Source: Ruania suaedae | GTDB lineage: Bacteria; Actinomycetota; Actinomycetes; Actinomycetales; Beutenbergiaceae | DNA: 64,000 nt | Assembly: GCF_021049265.1 (NCBI RefSeq) | Contig: NZ_CP088018.1 | Span: forward strand, 2,356,001 to 2,420,000 | Reading direction: 5' to 3' | In this document: in pieces, positions 9,431 to 18,668 of the stretch | How positions within the stretch are numbered: the stretch's first letter is position 1 | Layout: each line of letters starts with the position of its first letter | The notes under the pieces: generated by a model | Seen by the model: the letters and a program-made list of their open reading frames with translations, nothing else | Databases searched by the model: none | Told to the model about the DNA's origin: nothing | Translations under genes and position numbers: made by a program

Positions 9431-10501
9431 GTGAGCGAGCAGCGTACCCGCATCGTCGGGATCGACACCGCCCGGGGCCTGGCCGTGCTCGGCATGTTCG
9501 TGGCACACCTGGGGCTGGAGCGCGAGACCGGCCTGCTGACTCCCACGGGCTGGTTCTTCGTCACCGACGGCCGCCCCTCCGCGCTGTTCGCCATGCTCGC
9601 CGGCGTGGGCCTGGCGTTCATGACCCGCAGGGCCTTCGGGTCCGGCGACCGCTTCGAGTGGTCCCGGCAGCGCCGGCGCATCCTCGCCCGATCGGCGATC
9701 CTGTACGCGCTCGGCTGGATCCTGACGTTCCTGATGACTCCGGTGGCGGTGATCCTGCCCTCGTACGCGGTGATGTTCGTACTGGCACTGCCGTTCCTGC
9801 GCCTGCGCGCCCCGGCGCTGCTGGGTTGGGCGGCGGCGGTGCTGGTCATCGCACCGATCCCGGTGGTGGCGGTGCGCGAGGCGATCGGTGAGGGTTCGCA
9901 GCTGCGCGCGATGCCGGTGGCCGGTGAGCTGCTGACGGGCTACTACCCGGCGCTCGCATGGATCGCCTACCTGCTGGTGGGGATCGCCGTCGGGCGGGCC
10001 GACCTGCGCTCGGCCGCGACCGCGACGATCCTGCTGATGTTCGGCACCGCCGCGGCACTGATCGGCTACGGCGCCGGGGCCTTCCTCCCTTCGGCCCTGC
10101 AGCTCGACCCGGGGTCGCTGCCCGACCTGCTGCTGAGCATCGAGCCGCACGCCGACACCGGGGTGGAGATGCTCGGCAACGTGGGGGTCGCCGTCGGGGT
10201 GGTGGGCCTGTTGCTGCTGGTGACGCGGCCGGCGGCGGTGCGGGTGCTGCTGATGCCGGTCACCGCGACCGGCGCGATGTCCCTGACGGTGTACTCCCTG
10301 CACATCGTCTACATCCGGATCCTGGGCAACGACGCCGTCTGGTACCCCGAGTCGAACTGGCCGTTGATCTGGCTGATCGTGGGCACCTTCGTGTTCGCGA
10401 CCGGGTGGCAGCTGACCCTCGGCAAGGGCCCGTTCGAGCGAGCGATCAGCGCGATGATCCGCACCGAACGAGAATCAGCACCCGTACCGACGCACCCATG
10501 A
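9431..10501 (+). CDS. Multi-pass membrane protein, DUF418/DUF1624 (HGSNAT-like acyltransferase) type
   Basis: A 356-residue protein with about nine hydrophobic segments. The start RIVGIDTARGLAVLGMFVAH is the R-x-x-x-x-D-x-x-R-G motif of DUF1624/heparan-alpha-glucosaminide acetyltransferase-like and DUF418 proteins. The C-terminal GAMSLTVYSLHIVYIRI block fits the same group. The substrate is unknown. The GTG has no clear Shine-Dalgarno, but TAGCCT lies 6 bases before it, so the transcript may be leaderless. The next gene overlaps its stop by ATGA. Confidence 0.82.
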   Translation: MSEQRTRIVGIDTARGLAVLGMFVAHLGLERETGLLTPTGWFFVTDGRPSALFAMLAGVGLAFMTRRAFGSGDRFEWSRQRRRILARSAILYALGWILTFLMTPVAVILPSYAVMFVLALPFLRLRAPALLGWAAAVLVIAPIPVVAVREAIGEGSQLRAMPVAGELLTGYYPALAWIAYLLVGIAVGRADLRSAATATILLMFGTAAALIGYGAGAFLPSALQLDPGSLPDLLLSIEPHADTGVEMLGNVGVAVGVVGLLLLVTRPAAVRVLLMPVTATGAMSLTVYSLHIVYIRILGNDAVWYPESNWPLIWLIVGTFVFATGWQLTLGKGPFERAISAMIRTERESAPVPTHP

Positions 10502-11358
10502 CTGTCCTCTCCCCCGCACAGTGGCACCCGTACGCCGAGGCACACGCCGAGCGCGCCGACGCCCTCACCCGCGGCCACCGCGAGCGCCGCCGGCACGGCC
10601 ACACGCACCCGGTCGAGGACTTCCTGTTCACCTACTACCCGACCAAGCCGGCCCAGCTACGCGTGTGGCACCCGGGCGCCGGCCTCGCCCTGGCGCAGGC
10701 ACCCGAGTACGCCCGACGGCGGTGGTACTCCTCGCAGCACGGTGCGGCCGGCCTGGACGTCGCCGCCTTCCTCGCCGAGCGTGCCGATGCCGTCGAGTAC
10801 ATCCACCACCTGATCAGCCGGACCCGCGCGCGCCCGGCCCGGCTGAGCTGCTTCGGACTGCACGAGTGGGCCATGGTCTACCGGGCCGAGGAGGTCCGGC
10901 ACACGCAGGTGCCGCTGCGGCTGGGAGCCGCCGGAACCGACGAGGTGGTGCGCGCCCACCCGCTGCGGTGCTCCCACTTCGACGCGTTCCGGTTCTTCAC
11001 CGAGCCGGCCGTGCCACGCAACGAGCGCCCACTCACCCGTGCCGACCAGCCCGCGTCGGAGCAACCGGGCTGCCTGCACGCCAATATGGACGTCTACAAG
11101 TGGGCCACGAAGCTCGGGCCGGCGGTGCCGGGCGAGCTGCTGCTGGACGCGTTCGCGCTGGCGCGGGAGATCCGCGAGCTGGACATGCGCGCCTCGCCCT
11201 ACGACCTCACGGACTGGGACTACGAACCGGTGCCGATCGAGACGGCAGCGGGCAAGGCCACCTATGTGAGTGCCCAACGATCCTTCGCCGAGCGGGCGAA
11301 CGCGCTGCGGGACCGGCTGCTGCAGGTGACCACCGCACTGCGCGCGCCCGCGTCGTAG
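10498..11358 (+). CDS. Conserved actinobacterial protein, often labelled 3-methyladenine DNA glycosylase
   Basis: A 286-residue protein from MTVLSPAQWHPYAEAHAERA, with blocks HPVEDFLFTYYPTKPAQLRV, LSCFGLHEWAMVYR and GCLHANMDVYKWATKLGP. This matches a conserved actinobacterial family that databases usually call 3-methyladenine DNA glycosylase. I see no recognisable HhH-GPD or AAG glycosylase motif, so that label deserves caution. The start at 10498 overlaps the preceding stop by four bases (ATGA), indicating translational coupling. Confidence 0.75.
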   Translation: MTVLSPAQWHPYAEAHAERADALTRGHRERRRHGHTHPVEDFLFTYYPTKPAQLRVWHPGAGLALAQAPEYARRRWYSSQHGAAGLDVAAFLAERADAVEYIHHLISRTRARPARLSCFGLHEWAMVYRAEEVRHTQVPLRLGAAGTDEVVRAHPLRCSHFDAFRFFTEPAVPRNERPLTRADQPASEQPGCLHANMDVYKWATKLGPAVPGELLLDAFALAREIRELDMRASPYDLTDWDYEPVPIETAAGKATYVSAQRSFAERANALRDRLLQVTTALRAPAS

Positions 11359-11370
11359 GCTCGCCGCACC

Positions 11371-11775
11371 ATGTCGCTCTCACCTCCCACGATCCTGACC
11401 ATCGCCGCCGTCTGCTTCGTGCGCCGGGGCCGGCTGCTCACCGTGCGCAAGCAGGGCACGTCCCGCTTCATGCTCCCGGGCGGCAAGGTCGATCCCGGCG
11501 AGACCGTGGCGCAGGCGGCGGTCCGCGAGGTGGCCGAGGAACTCGGTCTGCACCTGCGGGAGGAGGACCTGACCGCGCTCGGCAGCTACGAGGAGGCGGC
11601 CGCCAACGAGCCCGACACCCGGGTGGACGCCTCGGTCTACACCGCCGAACTGCCGGGCGAGCCCACGGCGGCACGGGAGATCGCGGAGCTGCGATGGACA
11701 GCCCTGGCCGAGCCGCCCGCCGACCTCGCACCGTTGCTGGCACGCCACGTGGTCCCCGCTCTGCTCCGGTCCTGA
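11371..11775 (+). CDS. NUDIX hydrolase
   Basis: A 134-residue protein with a NUDIX box GGKVDPGETVAQAAVREVAE ending in ELGL (about residues 38-61), which fits Gx5Ex7REuxEExGu. Family enzymes hydrolyse nucleoside diphosphates linked to another group; the MutT-like size and lack of extra domains suggest a nucleotide-pool or NDP-sugar role. It follows the glycosylase-labelled gene by 12 bases. TAGGCT, which includes that gene's stop codon, could serve as an additional -10. Confidence 0.92.
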   Translation: MSLSPPTILTIAAVCFVRRGRLLTVRKQGTSRFMLPGGKVDPGETVAQAAVREVAEELGLHLREEDLTALGSYEEAAANEPDTRVDASVYTAELPGEPTAAREIAELRWTALAEPPADLAPLLARHVVPALLRS

Positions 11776-11780
11776 GTTCG

Positions 11781-11846
11781 TTGCAACCGCACGGTTGCAA
11801 TCTGCCTCGGTAAGACCGTACGTTGGTGCAACCGAACAGTTGCACC
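11781..11846. promoter_or_regulatory. Two palindromic operators around the AHSA1-ArsR promoter
   Basis: Site 1 (11781-11800) has perfect arms TTGCAACCG and CGGTTGCAA around CA. Site 2 (11825-11846) has arms GGTGCAACCG and CAGTTGCACC, with one mismatch. Their centres are 45 bases apart. A promoter fits between and within them: TTGCAA (11795-11800), 18-base spacer, TACGTT (11819-11824). The shared half-site TGCAACCG indicates one regulator, most simply the ArsR-type protein encoded two genes downstream. Confidence 0.8.
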
Positions 11847-11858
11847 CGAGAGGACATC

Positions 11859-12359
11859 ATGTCGCACCACACCGATCCAGCCATCGACCCGGCCGTCGCG
11901 GACATCGACGCCGGCACCATCACCCGGACCATCCGGATCGCCGCCCCCCGCATGCGCGTCTGGGAGGCCCTGGCCAGTCCCGAACACATCGAGACGTGGT
12001 GGGGCCACCCCTCGGAGTTCCCGGACGGCTGGCGCACCGGATCCGTCGGCTCCTTCTTCTGGGAAGGCAGACCCTTCCCGGTGCGGCTGGACGTGATCGA
12101 CCCGCCGACGGAGCTGGTCTTCACCTGGGGCGATCTCGAGGGCGAGATCGACGCGACCGCCACCACTGTCCGCTTCACCCTCACCGACCACGACGGCGGC
12201 ACGCACCTGGCCATGGTGGAGTCGGGCTTCCTCAACAAGTCCGCCGCGGCTCGCCGGTCCGCGATGGAGGAGAACACCGAGGGGTGGAACGCCGTGCTCG
12301 ATTGGCTCTCCGAGTTCGTCACCACCGGCGGCGTGCAGAAGGCGCAGGCCCAGGCGTGA
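11859..12359 (+). CDS. SRPBCC/AHSA1-family protein
   Basis: A 166-residue protein from MSHHTDPAIDPAVADIDAGT, preceded by GAGAGGA. RTIRIAAPRMRVWEALASPE with HIETWWGHP is the START-like/AHSA1 N-terminal signature, and LVFTWGDLEG plus GWNAVLDWL close the fold. Proteins of this kind bind small hydrophobic ligands in a helix-grip cavity, but the ligand is unknown. It is transcribed from the double-operator promoter and overlaps the ArsR gene (GTGA), the common AHSA1-ArsR arrangement. Confidence 0.88.
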   Translation: MSHHTDPAIDPAVADIDAGTITRTIRIAAPRMRVWEALASPEHIETWWGHPSEFPDGWRTGSVGSFFWEGRPFPVRLDVIDPPTELVFTWGDLEGEIDATATTVRFTLTDHDGGTHLAMVESGFLNKSAAARRSAMEENTEGWNAVLDWLSEFVTTGGVQKAQAQA

Positions 12360-12700
12360 CGTCTGCGACCACCGCGCTCGAGGCTCCCCCCGAGGAGGTC
12401 CGGTCGGTGTGCGCCGCCCTGGCGGATGAGACACGGTGGCAGATCCTTGCGGCCCTCGCCTCGGCGGACCTGTCCGCCAGCGAGCTCGCCCGGGCGCTGC
12501 CGGTGAGCCGGCAGGCGATCGCCAAGCACCTGGGGGTCCTGGCCGCGGTCGGGCTCGTCGAGCAGGTGGACCCTGGCCAGCGCCAGCTGCGCTATCGCGC
12601 CGTCGGTGCGCCGCTGTCGAGGCTGGCCGGGCAGCTCGAGACCATCGGCCGCGGATGGGACCGGCGCCTGGCACGTATCAAGGAGATCGCGGAGTCCTGA
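12356..12700 (+). CDS. ArsR/SmtB-family winged-helix repressor
   Basis: A 114-residue protein from the GTG at 12356, overlapping the AHSA1 stop. LADETRWQILAALASADLSA and the recognition helix PVSRQAIAKHLGVLAAVGLV are typical ArsR. No Cys metal site of the arsenic or zinc type is visible (no ELCVCDL motif), so it is a non-metal member. It probably represses its own operon through the two TGCAACCG palindromes upstream. Its 3' end overlaps the opposite-strand pseudogene by 23 bases. Confidence 0.92.
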   Translation: MTSATTALEAPPEEVRSVCAALADETRWQILAALASADLSASELARALPVSRQAIAKHLGVLAAVGLVEQVDPGQRQLRYRAVGAPLSRLAGQLETIGRGWDRRLARIKEIAES

Positions 12701-14591
12701 ACCTGAACCACGCCCACACCGCCACCGAGACCACGCCGAAGGCGCCGAACGCTCCGCACCACAGCAGCGCCGCGCGCGTGGCCTCCTGCCAGGATCCGGG
12801 CAGCGGGGCCACCGCGAGCAGGAAGAGTCCGATCACAACGGCGTAGAGCGCCGCCCACACGAGCCTGGACCAGCGCACGATCCGCTGCCCGTCCAGGAAC
12901 GTCAGGGGCAGCAGGGCGACCACGCAGTACCCGATGGCCCCGGTGAGCAGAGTGGTCAGGTACTCGCGCAGCAGCTCCGCGCCGTAGCCGGTGGCACCGG
13001 GAGCGATCAGACCGTGGCCGAGCCAAGCCAGCAGCCCCAGCCCGGTGAAGGCCGCACAGACGGCAGCCGCGAGCCTGCCCCGCTGTGCGCTGGTCATGCC
13101 GGCGCCGAAGGTCGTCATCACCAGCACCCCGAAGATGATGGCCGGTTGCAGGCTGAGAAGACGCGAGAGGAGTGCCCCTGCAGCGGTGAGCAGGATGAAT
13201 CCGGGCATCAGGGTCAGCCGGGGCCCGGCGCCGTAGCGGTGACCGAGTGCCCAGCCGATCGCCACGCCGATGCCGTTGGTGGTCGCGAAGGCCAGCCACA
13301 TCGCCAGCCACATCCAGCCAGCCGGGCAGCGTGAGTCGCTCGAGCCGGGCCCAGCGGCGGCGCCACAACGCGAGGAATCCGAAGGCGCGGGCATAGTTGC
13401 TCCGCAGCGTCGCGTGCAGTAGCTCGGAGGGCAGCGCGACCAGCACCAGGAACCCGGCCATCGTCACCGCGGCGCCACCCAGCGCCGGCGGGCTCGTGAC
13501 CGCCTCGGTCACCGCGGTCAGCGCGTGCCCATAGGTGGAGGGCGCTGACGACCCTGCGGTCACCGGCGACGCCGGTGAGGCTCCGGTGACGGGCGCGGTG
13601 GGTTCCTCCGAGGGCTCGTCCGAGGGCACGTCCGTGGGCTCGGGCGCCCGGGTCCGGTCGGGTACTGGAGTCGGTTGAGGTACCGGAGAGGGGTCAGCCT
13701 CCGGGCTCGGCTCCGGGACCGCTTCAGGGGTGGGGTCCGACGTGGGCTCAGGCGTCGATTCGGGGGCCGGTTCGCGAGTGGGTTCGGGCGTGGGTTCCGG
13801 CTCCGGCGTCGGCGTAGGTTCAGGCGTCGGCTCGGGCTCCCGCTCCGGTTGTTCCACCTCGATCCAGCGATATCCGGAGGCGATCGGATACTCGATCCCG
13901 CCCGGGTCGCCCTCGATCGGGACGTGGCGGACGCTGTAGACATGGCTGCCCGCCTCGAAGCCGCTGGTGTCGACCTCGCACGACCACTGCGGCTGTGACC
14001 AGGCGAGGTCGGCGCACACCGGCTCGGCTCCCTCCGGCGGGTTCGCACCGACGTGCCGGCCCTCGTAGACCTCGATCCCCATGCCTTCGAGGCGCGTGCC
14101 CCCCAGCACAGCCTCCTCGCCGTCGGAGGTGACGTCCCGGGAGTCCACGTCCGGTGAGCCGAGGGTGCGCATGATGCCCAGTCCTGCGATCGCCTCGCTC
14201 TCGTCCTCGCCCGGGACGAACATCTCGGCCAGCAGGCCGTACGTCGTCGGCATCGGGCCCTGATCCGGGACGTGGTACCGGCAGGCCCAGCGCAGCTCAC
14301 CTGGCTCGTAGGTCGGGACTCGCAGATCGTCACGGTGGTCCCGCCCAGGGTCGTCCCCGAGACGCGGACAAAGAACTCCTCCGGCCCGGAGGCCTCACCG
14401 CTGAACAGGTAGGAGGGGCGCGAGCCCGGATCCGAGGGCAGCAGGTAGTAGTCCTCCCACGGCCCCTGCACGGCCTCGTCCGGGACGTCCGCCGTCAGCG
14501 AGGTCTCAGTGGGCGTCTGCCCCACCCCTGCGGGCACGAGGAGTGCCAGGGCGACGGCCAGGGCACGACCCGCCCGCACCCATCCCGCCAT
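12678..14591 (-). pseudogene. Secreted/membrane protein with Pro-Glu-Thr-rich linker, broken by two frameshifts
   Basis: Three consecutive frames look like one protein. Frame 1 (from ATG 14591, ribosome site GGGAG) gives signal peptide MAGWVRAGRALAVALALLVP and an ectodomain up to about 14343. Frame 2 then continues (VPTYEPGELRWACRYHVPD, MPTTYGLLAEMFVPGEDESE) through a PEPTPEPTPTPEPEP-type linker (about 13570-13850) and one membrane segment. At about 13314-13321 it must shift again to frame 3, which holds several membrane helices (WLAMWLAFATTNGIGVAIGW onward) and ends at 12678. Adding one base at the first point and removing one CTGG copy at the second gives about 636 continuous residues. Sequencing error is an alternative. 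Function unknown. Confidence 0.75.
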
Positions 14592-14632
14592 CGCCTGCTC
14601 CCGTCCACCGAACCCTGACCTCAGCGACGGTA

Positions 14633-14677
14633 GTGGCCACCTCGTGGCCAGAGGCTGCCCATGGCCTAAAGTGGCCA
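14633..14677. repeat. Three GTGGCCA direct repeats in a divergent promoter
   Basis: GTGGCCA occurs at 14633-14639, 14644-14650 and 14671-14677, between the start of the broken membrane protein gene (14591, minus) and the HTH regulator (14702, plus). The first two are 11 bases apart, about one helical turn. They could be binding sites for the adjacent regulator; this is inference from position only. Confidence 0.5.
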
Positions 14678-14701
14678 TACAGGTGTACATCGGGAGGTCC
14701 C

Positions 14702-15652
14702 ATGCCGCTGTCGAGCGAGCTGACCCGACTGCTGAGCGAGGCCCTGAGCAGTCGCGCCGCCAGCGCATCCGAGCTGGCCACCGCTACCGGGAGGTCCGAG
14801 CCGGAGGTCGCACGCGGCCTCGACGAGCTCCGCGACCTGGGCTACCTGGAGGGTGCCGACGGGGCGCTGACCTATCGCCGCCCGGAGATCCCTGCCACCG
14901 AGGCGGTCGGCCGCGACCTGCGGTCGATGGTCGAGCACCTCGCCGGGGCCGCCGACGACATCGCGGCCCGGCTCGGCACGCTACCGGCCCTGCTGCAGGC
15001 CTGGGAGGCCGGCGGCGCGGACGAACGCAGCATCCCGGTCGACGTCGCCCGCGGCCCGCGCGCCCCGAACGAGGCGTGGATGACCCACTTCACCCGCGAC
15101 ACCCCGCGCCACTGCGACCTGTGTCTGCCCGACCTGTCCCCGCTGCTCGCCGGGCGCAGCGAGGACATCGGGGACTGGGCGCGGACGGCGATGACCAACC
15201 TGCGCGTCCGGCTGGTGGTGAGCCGGGCAGACGCCACCGATCCGCGCTGGCGGGAGCCGCTGGCGCGGATGCTGGCACGCGGTACGCAGGTGCGTGCACA
15301 CCCCGACCCGCCCAGCTTCCTGTGGGTGTCCGACGGCGCGGTCGCCGGCATTCCCGACGCCTGGGGCGAGGCGTGGCCCACCCCCGTGCTCACCATCCGC
15401 TCCACGCCGGTTGCCGAGGCGGTGGCCGCGATCTTCACGGCCACCTGGCAGGCAGGCACGCCGATCGGGCGGGAGCCACAACCGTGGGATCCGATGCTGC
15501 ACCTGATGAATCAGGGCATGACGATGGAGGCGGCGGCCGCCCGGCTGGGACTGGCCCACCGCACCGCCAGGCGCCGGGTGGCCGAGGCCATGGCTTACTA
15601 CGACGTCTCCAGCCATTTCACGCTCGGAGCGGCCTGGGCGCGCGACCGCTGA
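14702..15652 (+). CDS. HTH transcriptional regulator (TrmB/LuxR-like architecture)
   Basis: A 316-residue protein from MPLSSELTRLLSEALSSRAA, preceded by GGGAGG. The N-terminal winged-helix region has SASELATATGRSEPEVARGL and LDELRDLGYLEG. The middle (about residues 120-260) resembles a phospholipase-D-like/TrmB sensor with no clear catalytic residues. The C-terminus carries a second HTH, MTMEAAAARLGLAHRTARRR. The ligand is unknown. Direct repeats in the divergent promoter upstream are candidate targets. Confidence 0.8.
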   Translation: MPLSSELTRLLSEALSSRAASASELATATGRSEPEVARGLDELRDLGYLEGADGALTYRRPEIPATEAVGRDLRSMVEHLAGAADDIAARLGTLPALLQAWEAGGADERSIPVDVARGPRAPNEAWMTHFTRDTPRHCDLCLPDLSPLLAGRSEDIGDWARTAMTNLRVRLVVSRADATDPRWREPLARMLARGTQVRAHPDPPSFLWVSDGAVAGIPDAWGEAWPTPVLTIRSTPVAEAVAAIFTATWQAGTPIGREPQPWDPMLHLMNQGMTMEAAAARLGLAHRTARRRVAEAMAYYDVSSHFTLGAAWARDR

Positions 15653-15658
15653 GGCCCA

Positions 15659-16972
15659 TCAGTCCCGGGGCCGCACCTGGGCCGCCGCGCGAGCGGCGGC
15701 CGGTAGCGCGGCCAGGATGCGCTCCACCGCGGCGTCGTCGTGGGCCGCCGAGACGAACCACGCCTCGAAGGCCGACGGCGGCAGGCTCACCCCCGCCTCC
15801 AGCATGGCGCGGAAGAAGGCCGGGTAGCGCCAGGCCTGGGACGCCTGGACCTCGGCGTAGTCGCGCGGGTTCGCTCCCGCCCAGCCGCATTCGGCGGCGG
15901 ACCCGAAGGCGAACGAGAACAGCGTCCCGGCGCGCTGCACAGCGGCCGGCACACCTTCGGCGACGAGCGCCTGCTCCACCGCGAGGGAGACGGTGTCGGC
16001 CACGTGCTGCACGCGGGCGTAGACGGCGGTGTCGGCCCGCCGTAGCGTGGCGAGCCCGGCGGCCACGGCCACCGGGTTCCCCGAGAGCGTCCCGGCCTGG
16101 TAGACGGGACCGGTGGGGGCCAGCGCGCGCATCACCTCGGCGCGCCCGGCGAGCGCCGCGACCGGCATCCCCCCGCCGATGACCTTGCCGAAGGCGAGCA
16201 GGTCGGGAGTCCAGTCCCCCTCCACGCCCCACCAGCCGGCGGGGCCGGAGCGGAAACCGGTCAGCACCTCGTCGGCGATGAACAGTGCGCCGTCGGCGCG
16301 GGCCATCTCGGCGAGGGCGGCGTTGAACCCGGGCTCGGGCGGGACCACGCCCATGTTCGCGGCGGCCGCCTCGGTGATCACGGCGGCGATCTGGCCGGGG
16401 TGGGCGGCGAACGCAGCGCGGACGGCGTCGAGATCGTTGTAGGGCAGCACGATCGTCTGGGCGGCGAAGGCCGCCGGCACCCCGGCCGAGCCGGGCAGGG
16501 AGAGGGTGGCCACGCCGGAGCCGGCGTCGGCCAGCAGCCCGTCGGAGTGGCCGTGGTAGTGCCCGGCGAACTTGATGACGAGGTCCCGGCCGGTGACTCC
16601 GCGCGCCAGCCGCAGCGCCGTCATGGTGGCCTCGGTGCCGGTGGAGACCAACCTGACCAGCTCGGCCGGCGGTACCCGGTCCCGGATGGTCTCGGCAAGC
16701 TCGACCTCGGCCAGGGTCGGTGCCCCGAACGAGAGCCCGCGCGCGGCGGCCTCCTGCACGGCGGCCACCACCTCGGGATGGGCATGGCCGAGGATGGCCG
16801 GGCCCCACGAGCCGACCAGGTCGACGTACTCGCTCTCGCCGGAGTAGACGTAGGGCCCGGCGGCGCGGTCGAGGAAGACCGGGTCTCCCCCGACGCTCGC
16901 GAACGCACGGACCGGCGAGTTCACCCCGCCGGGGATGACGGCGGCGGCTCGATCGAACAGGGACGTCATCAC
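15659..16972 (-). CDS. hemL: Glutamate-1-semialdehyde 2,1-aminomutase
   Basis: A 437-residue PLP enzyme that converts glutamate-1-semialdehyde to 5-aminolevulinate. [20 protein letters not shown] is the hallmark N-terminus. [17 protein letters not shown] holds the PLP-binding Lys, and [10 protein letters not shown] is conserved. Length is normal. It is the last gene of the minus-strand heme operon and its ATG overlaps the hemB stop by four bases. Confidence 0.97.
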   Translation of the reverse strand: MMTSLFDRAAAVIPGGVNSPVRAFASVGGDPVFLDRAAGPYVYSGESEYVDLVGSWGPAILGHAHPEVVAAVQEAAARGLSFGAPTLAEVELAETIRDRVPPAELVRLVSTGTEATMTALRLARGVTGRDLVIKFAGHYHGHSDGLLADAGSGVATLSLPGSAGVPAAFAAQTIVLPYNDLDAVRAAFAAHPGQIAAVITEAAAANMGVVPPEPGFNAALAEMARADGALFIADEVLTGFRSGPAGWWGVEGDWTPDLLAFGKVIGGGMPVAALAGRAEVMRALAPTGPVYQAGTLSGNPVAVAAGLATLRRADTAVYARVQHVADTVSLAVEQALVAEGVPAAVQRAGTLFSFAFGSAAECGWAGANPRDYAEVQASQAWRYPAFFRAMLEAGVSLPPSAFEAWFVSAAHDDAAVERILAALPAAARAAAQVRPRD

Positions 16973-17943
16973 AGCTCCTCGTTGCGCAGTCGATGGGCCA
17001 GCTCGGTGGCCCAGTAGGTCAGCACCGCCTCGGCGCCGGCACGGCGGATCGCCAGCACGCTCTCGGCGATCACGGCGTCGCGGTCCAGCCAGCCCTGGGC
17101 GGCAGCCGCCTCGACCATCGCGTACTCGCCCGAGACCTGGTAGGCCCAGACGGGCACCTCACTGATCGCGGCGACGTCGGCGAGCACGTCCAGATAGGAC
17201 GAGGCCGGCTTGACCATGACCACGTCGGCGCCCTCGGCGATGTCGAGCTCGGCCTCGCGCAGCCCCTCGCGGCGATTGCCGGGGTCGAGCTGGTAGCTGC
17301 GCCGGTCCCCGGTGAGCTGGGAGTCGACCGCCTCGCGGAAGGGTCCGTAGTAGGCGGAGGAGTACTTGGCGGCGTAGCCGAGCAGCGCCACGTCGGTGAA
17401 GCCCTCGGCGTCGAGGGCCTCGCGCACGTGGGCGACCTGGCCGTCCATCATGCCGCTCAAGCCCAGCAGCGCCGACCCGGCACGGGCCTGCGCCAGCGCC
17501 ATCTCGGCATAGCGGGTGAGGGTGGCCTCGTTGTCCACCCTGCCCCGCTCGTCCACCACGCCGCAGTGCCCGTGGTCGGTGAACTCGTCCAGGCACAGGT
17601 CGGTCTGGACCACGAGTGCCTCCCCCACCTCGGCCACGGCCACCTCGGTGGCGGCGTTGAGGATCCCGGCGGGATCGCTCGCGCCGCTACCCACGGCGTC
17701 CCGCTCGGCGGGCACGCCGAAGAGCATCACGCCGCCCAGACCGGCGCCGGCGGCCTCGACCAGCGCACCACGGAAGGAGTCCATCGAGTGCTGCACCACC
17801 CCGGGCATGGAATCGATCGGGCGCGGGTCCTGACCTTCGCGCACGAACATGGGCAGCACCAGCTCGCTCGCGTGCAGCCGGGTCTGGCGTGCGAGCCGGC
17901 GCATCGCCGGGGACTGGCGCAGCCGGCGCGGACGGATCCTCAT
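16969..17943 (-). CDS. hemB: Delta-aminolevulinic acid dehydratase (porphobilinogen synthase)
   Basis: A 324-residue enzyme condensing two 5-aminolevulinates into porphobilinogen. [20 protein letters not shown] and [12 protein letters not shown] carry the two active-site lysines. The metal loop reads [14 protein letters not shown]: Cys at the first and third positions of the zinc-type triad but Asp at the second, a mixed pattern. Sits between hemD and hemL with overlaps on both sides. Confidence 0.97.
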   Translation of the reverse strand: MRIRPRRLRQSPAMRRLARQTRLHASELVLPMFVREGQDPRPIDSMPGVVQHSMDSFRGALVEAAGAGLGGVMLFGVPAERDAVGSGASDPAGILNAATEVAVAEVGEALVVQTDLCLDEFTDHGHCGVVDERGRVDNEATLTRYAEMALAQARAGSALLGLSGMMDGQVAHVREALDAEGFTDVALLGYAAKYSSAYYGPFREAVDSQLTGDRRSYQLDPGNRREGLREAELDIAEGADVVMVKPASSYLDVLADVAAISEVPVWAYQVSGEYAMVEAAAAQGWLDRDAVIAESVLAIRRAGAEAVLTYWATELAHRLRNEEL

Positions 17944-18668
17944 GACTTCTCCTCCTGTGCAGCGGCCAGGGCGTCGAGCATGGCGTCGAGGGTGCGCTCG
18001 CCGGCCTCGGCTCCCACGGTCAGCCCGGCCTCGCGGGCCTCGGCCGTGGTGAGCGGGCCGATGCTCACCACCACCGTACTCGCCGGTGGTCGCAGCTCAG
18101 CCAGGGCCCGGGCCACCGACCCGCTGGTCACCAGCACCGCGTCCGCCCGCCCGTCGCGCACGCCGGCCGCGTCCTCATCACCCACCGGGGCCGCGGTCGT
18201 GCGATACCCGACGACGTCGCTCACCCGGCACCCTCGCTCGGCCAACCCGTCGGCCAGGCTCGCCCGGGCCAGGTCCGAGCGCAGCATCAGCACCCTCTCA
18301 CCGGGGGTCTCGGGCCAGACCTGCAGCAGCCCGGTGGCCGAGTAGGTGTGCTCGGGCACGAGGTCGACGGCGATCCCCGCCTCCCGCAGGGTGCTCGCCG
18401 TGGCGGGCCCGACCGCCGCGACCCGGGCGCAGACATCCCAGCCGCGCACGAGGTCGACCGTCGCGGCGGAGGTCACCACGAGCCAGTCGAACTCACCGGC
18501 GGCCAGCCCGGCGCGGGCGGCGTCGATCTCGGGCCCCTCGACCGGGGTCGTGGACAGCAACGGGACCACCCAGGGCGTCCCGCCGCGGGCTCGAACAGAG
18601 CCGGCCGCCCGGTCTCCCCAGGCGCCGCCCCGGGGCAGCAGGACCGTTCCTTGCAGACGCTCAGTCAT
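17940..18668 (-). CDS. hemD: Uroporphyrinogen-III synthase
   Basis: A 242-residue protein from MTERLQGTVLLPRGGAWGDR. The family is poorly conserved, but DWLVVTSAATVDLVRGW, VAAVGPATASTLREAGI and ADAVLVTSGSVARAL are the expected HemD blocks. It closes and inverts ring D of hydroxymethylbilane. The ATG at 18668 overlaps the hemC end by 8 bases, and its stop overlaps the hemB start, so identification is supported by context. Longer upstream reading frames lie inside hemC and were not used. Confidence 0.92.
   Translation of the reverse strand: MTERLQGTVLLPRGGAWGDRAAGSVRARGGTPWVVPLLSTTPVEGPEIDAARAGLAAGEFDWLVVTSAATVDLVRGWDVCARVAAVGPATASTLREAGIAVDLVPEHTYSATGLLQVWPETPGERVLMLRSDLARASLADGLAERGCRVSDVVGYRTTAAPVGDEDAAGVRDGRADAVLVTSGSVARALAELRPPASTVVVSIGPLTTAEAREAGLTVGAEAGERTLDAMLDALAAAQEEKS

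Noticed and set aside
13570-13850. Low-complexity PEPT-repeat region as a possible CRISPR or satellite repeat
   Set aside because: The periodicity is codon-level (Pro-Glu-Pro-Thr) within a reading frame and has no spacers.
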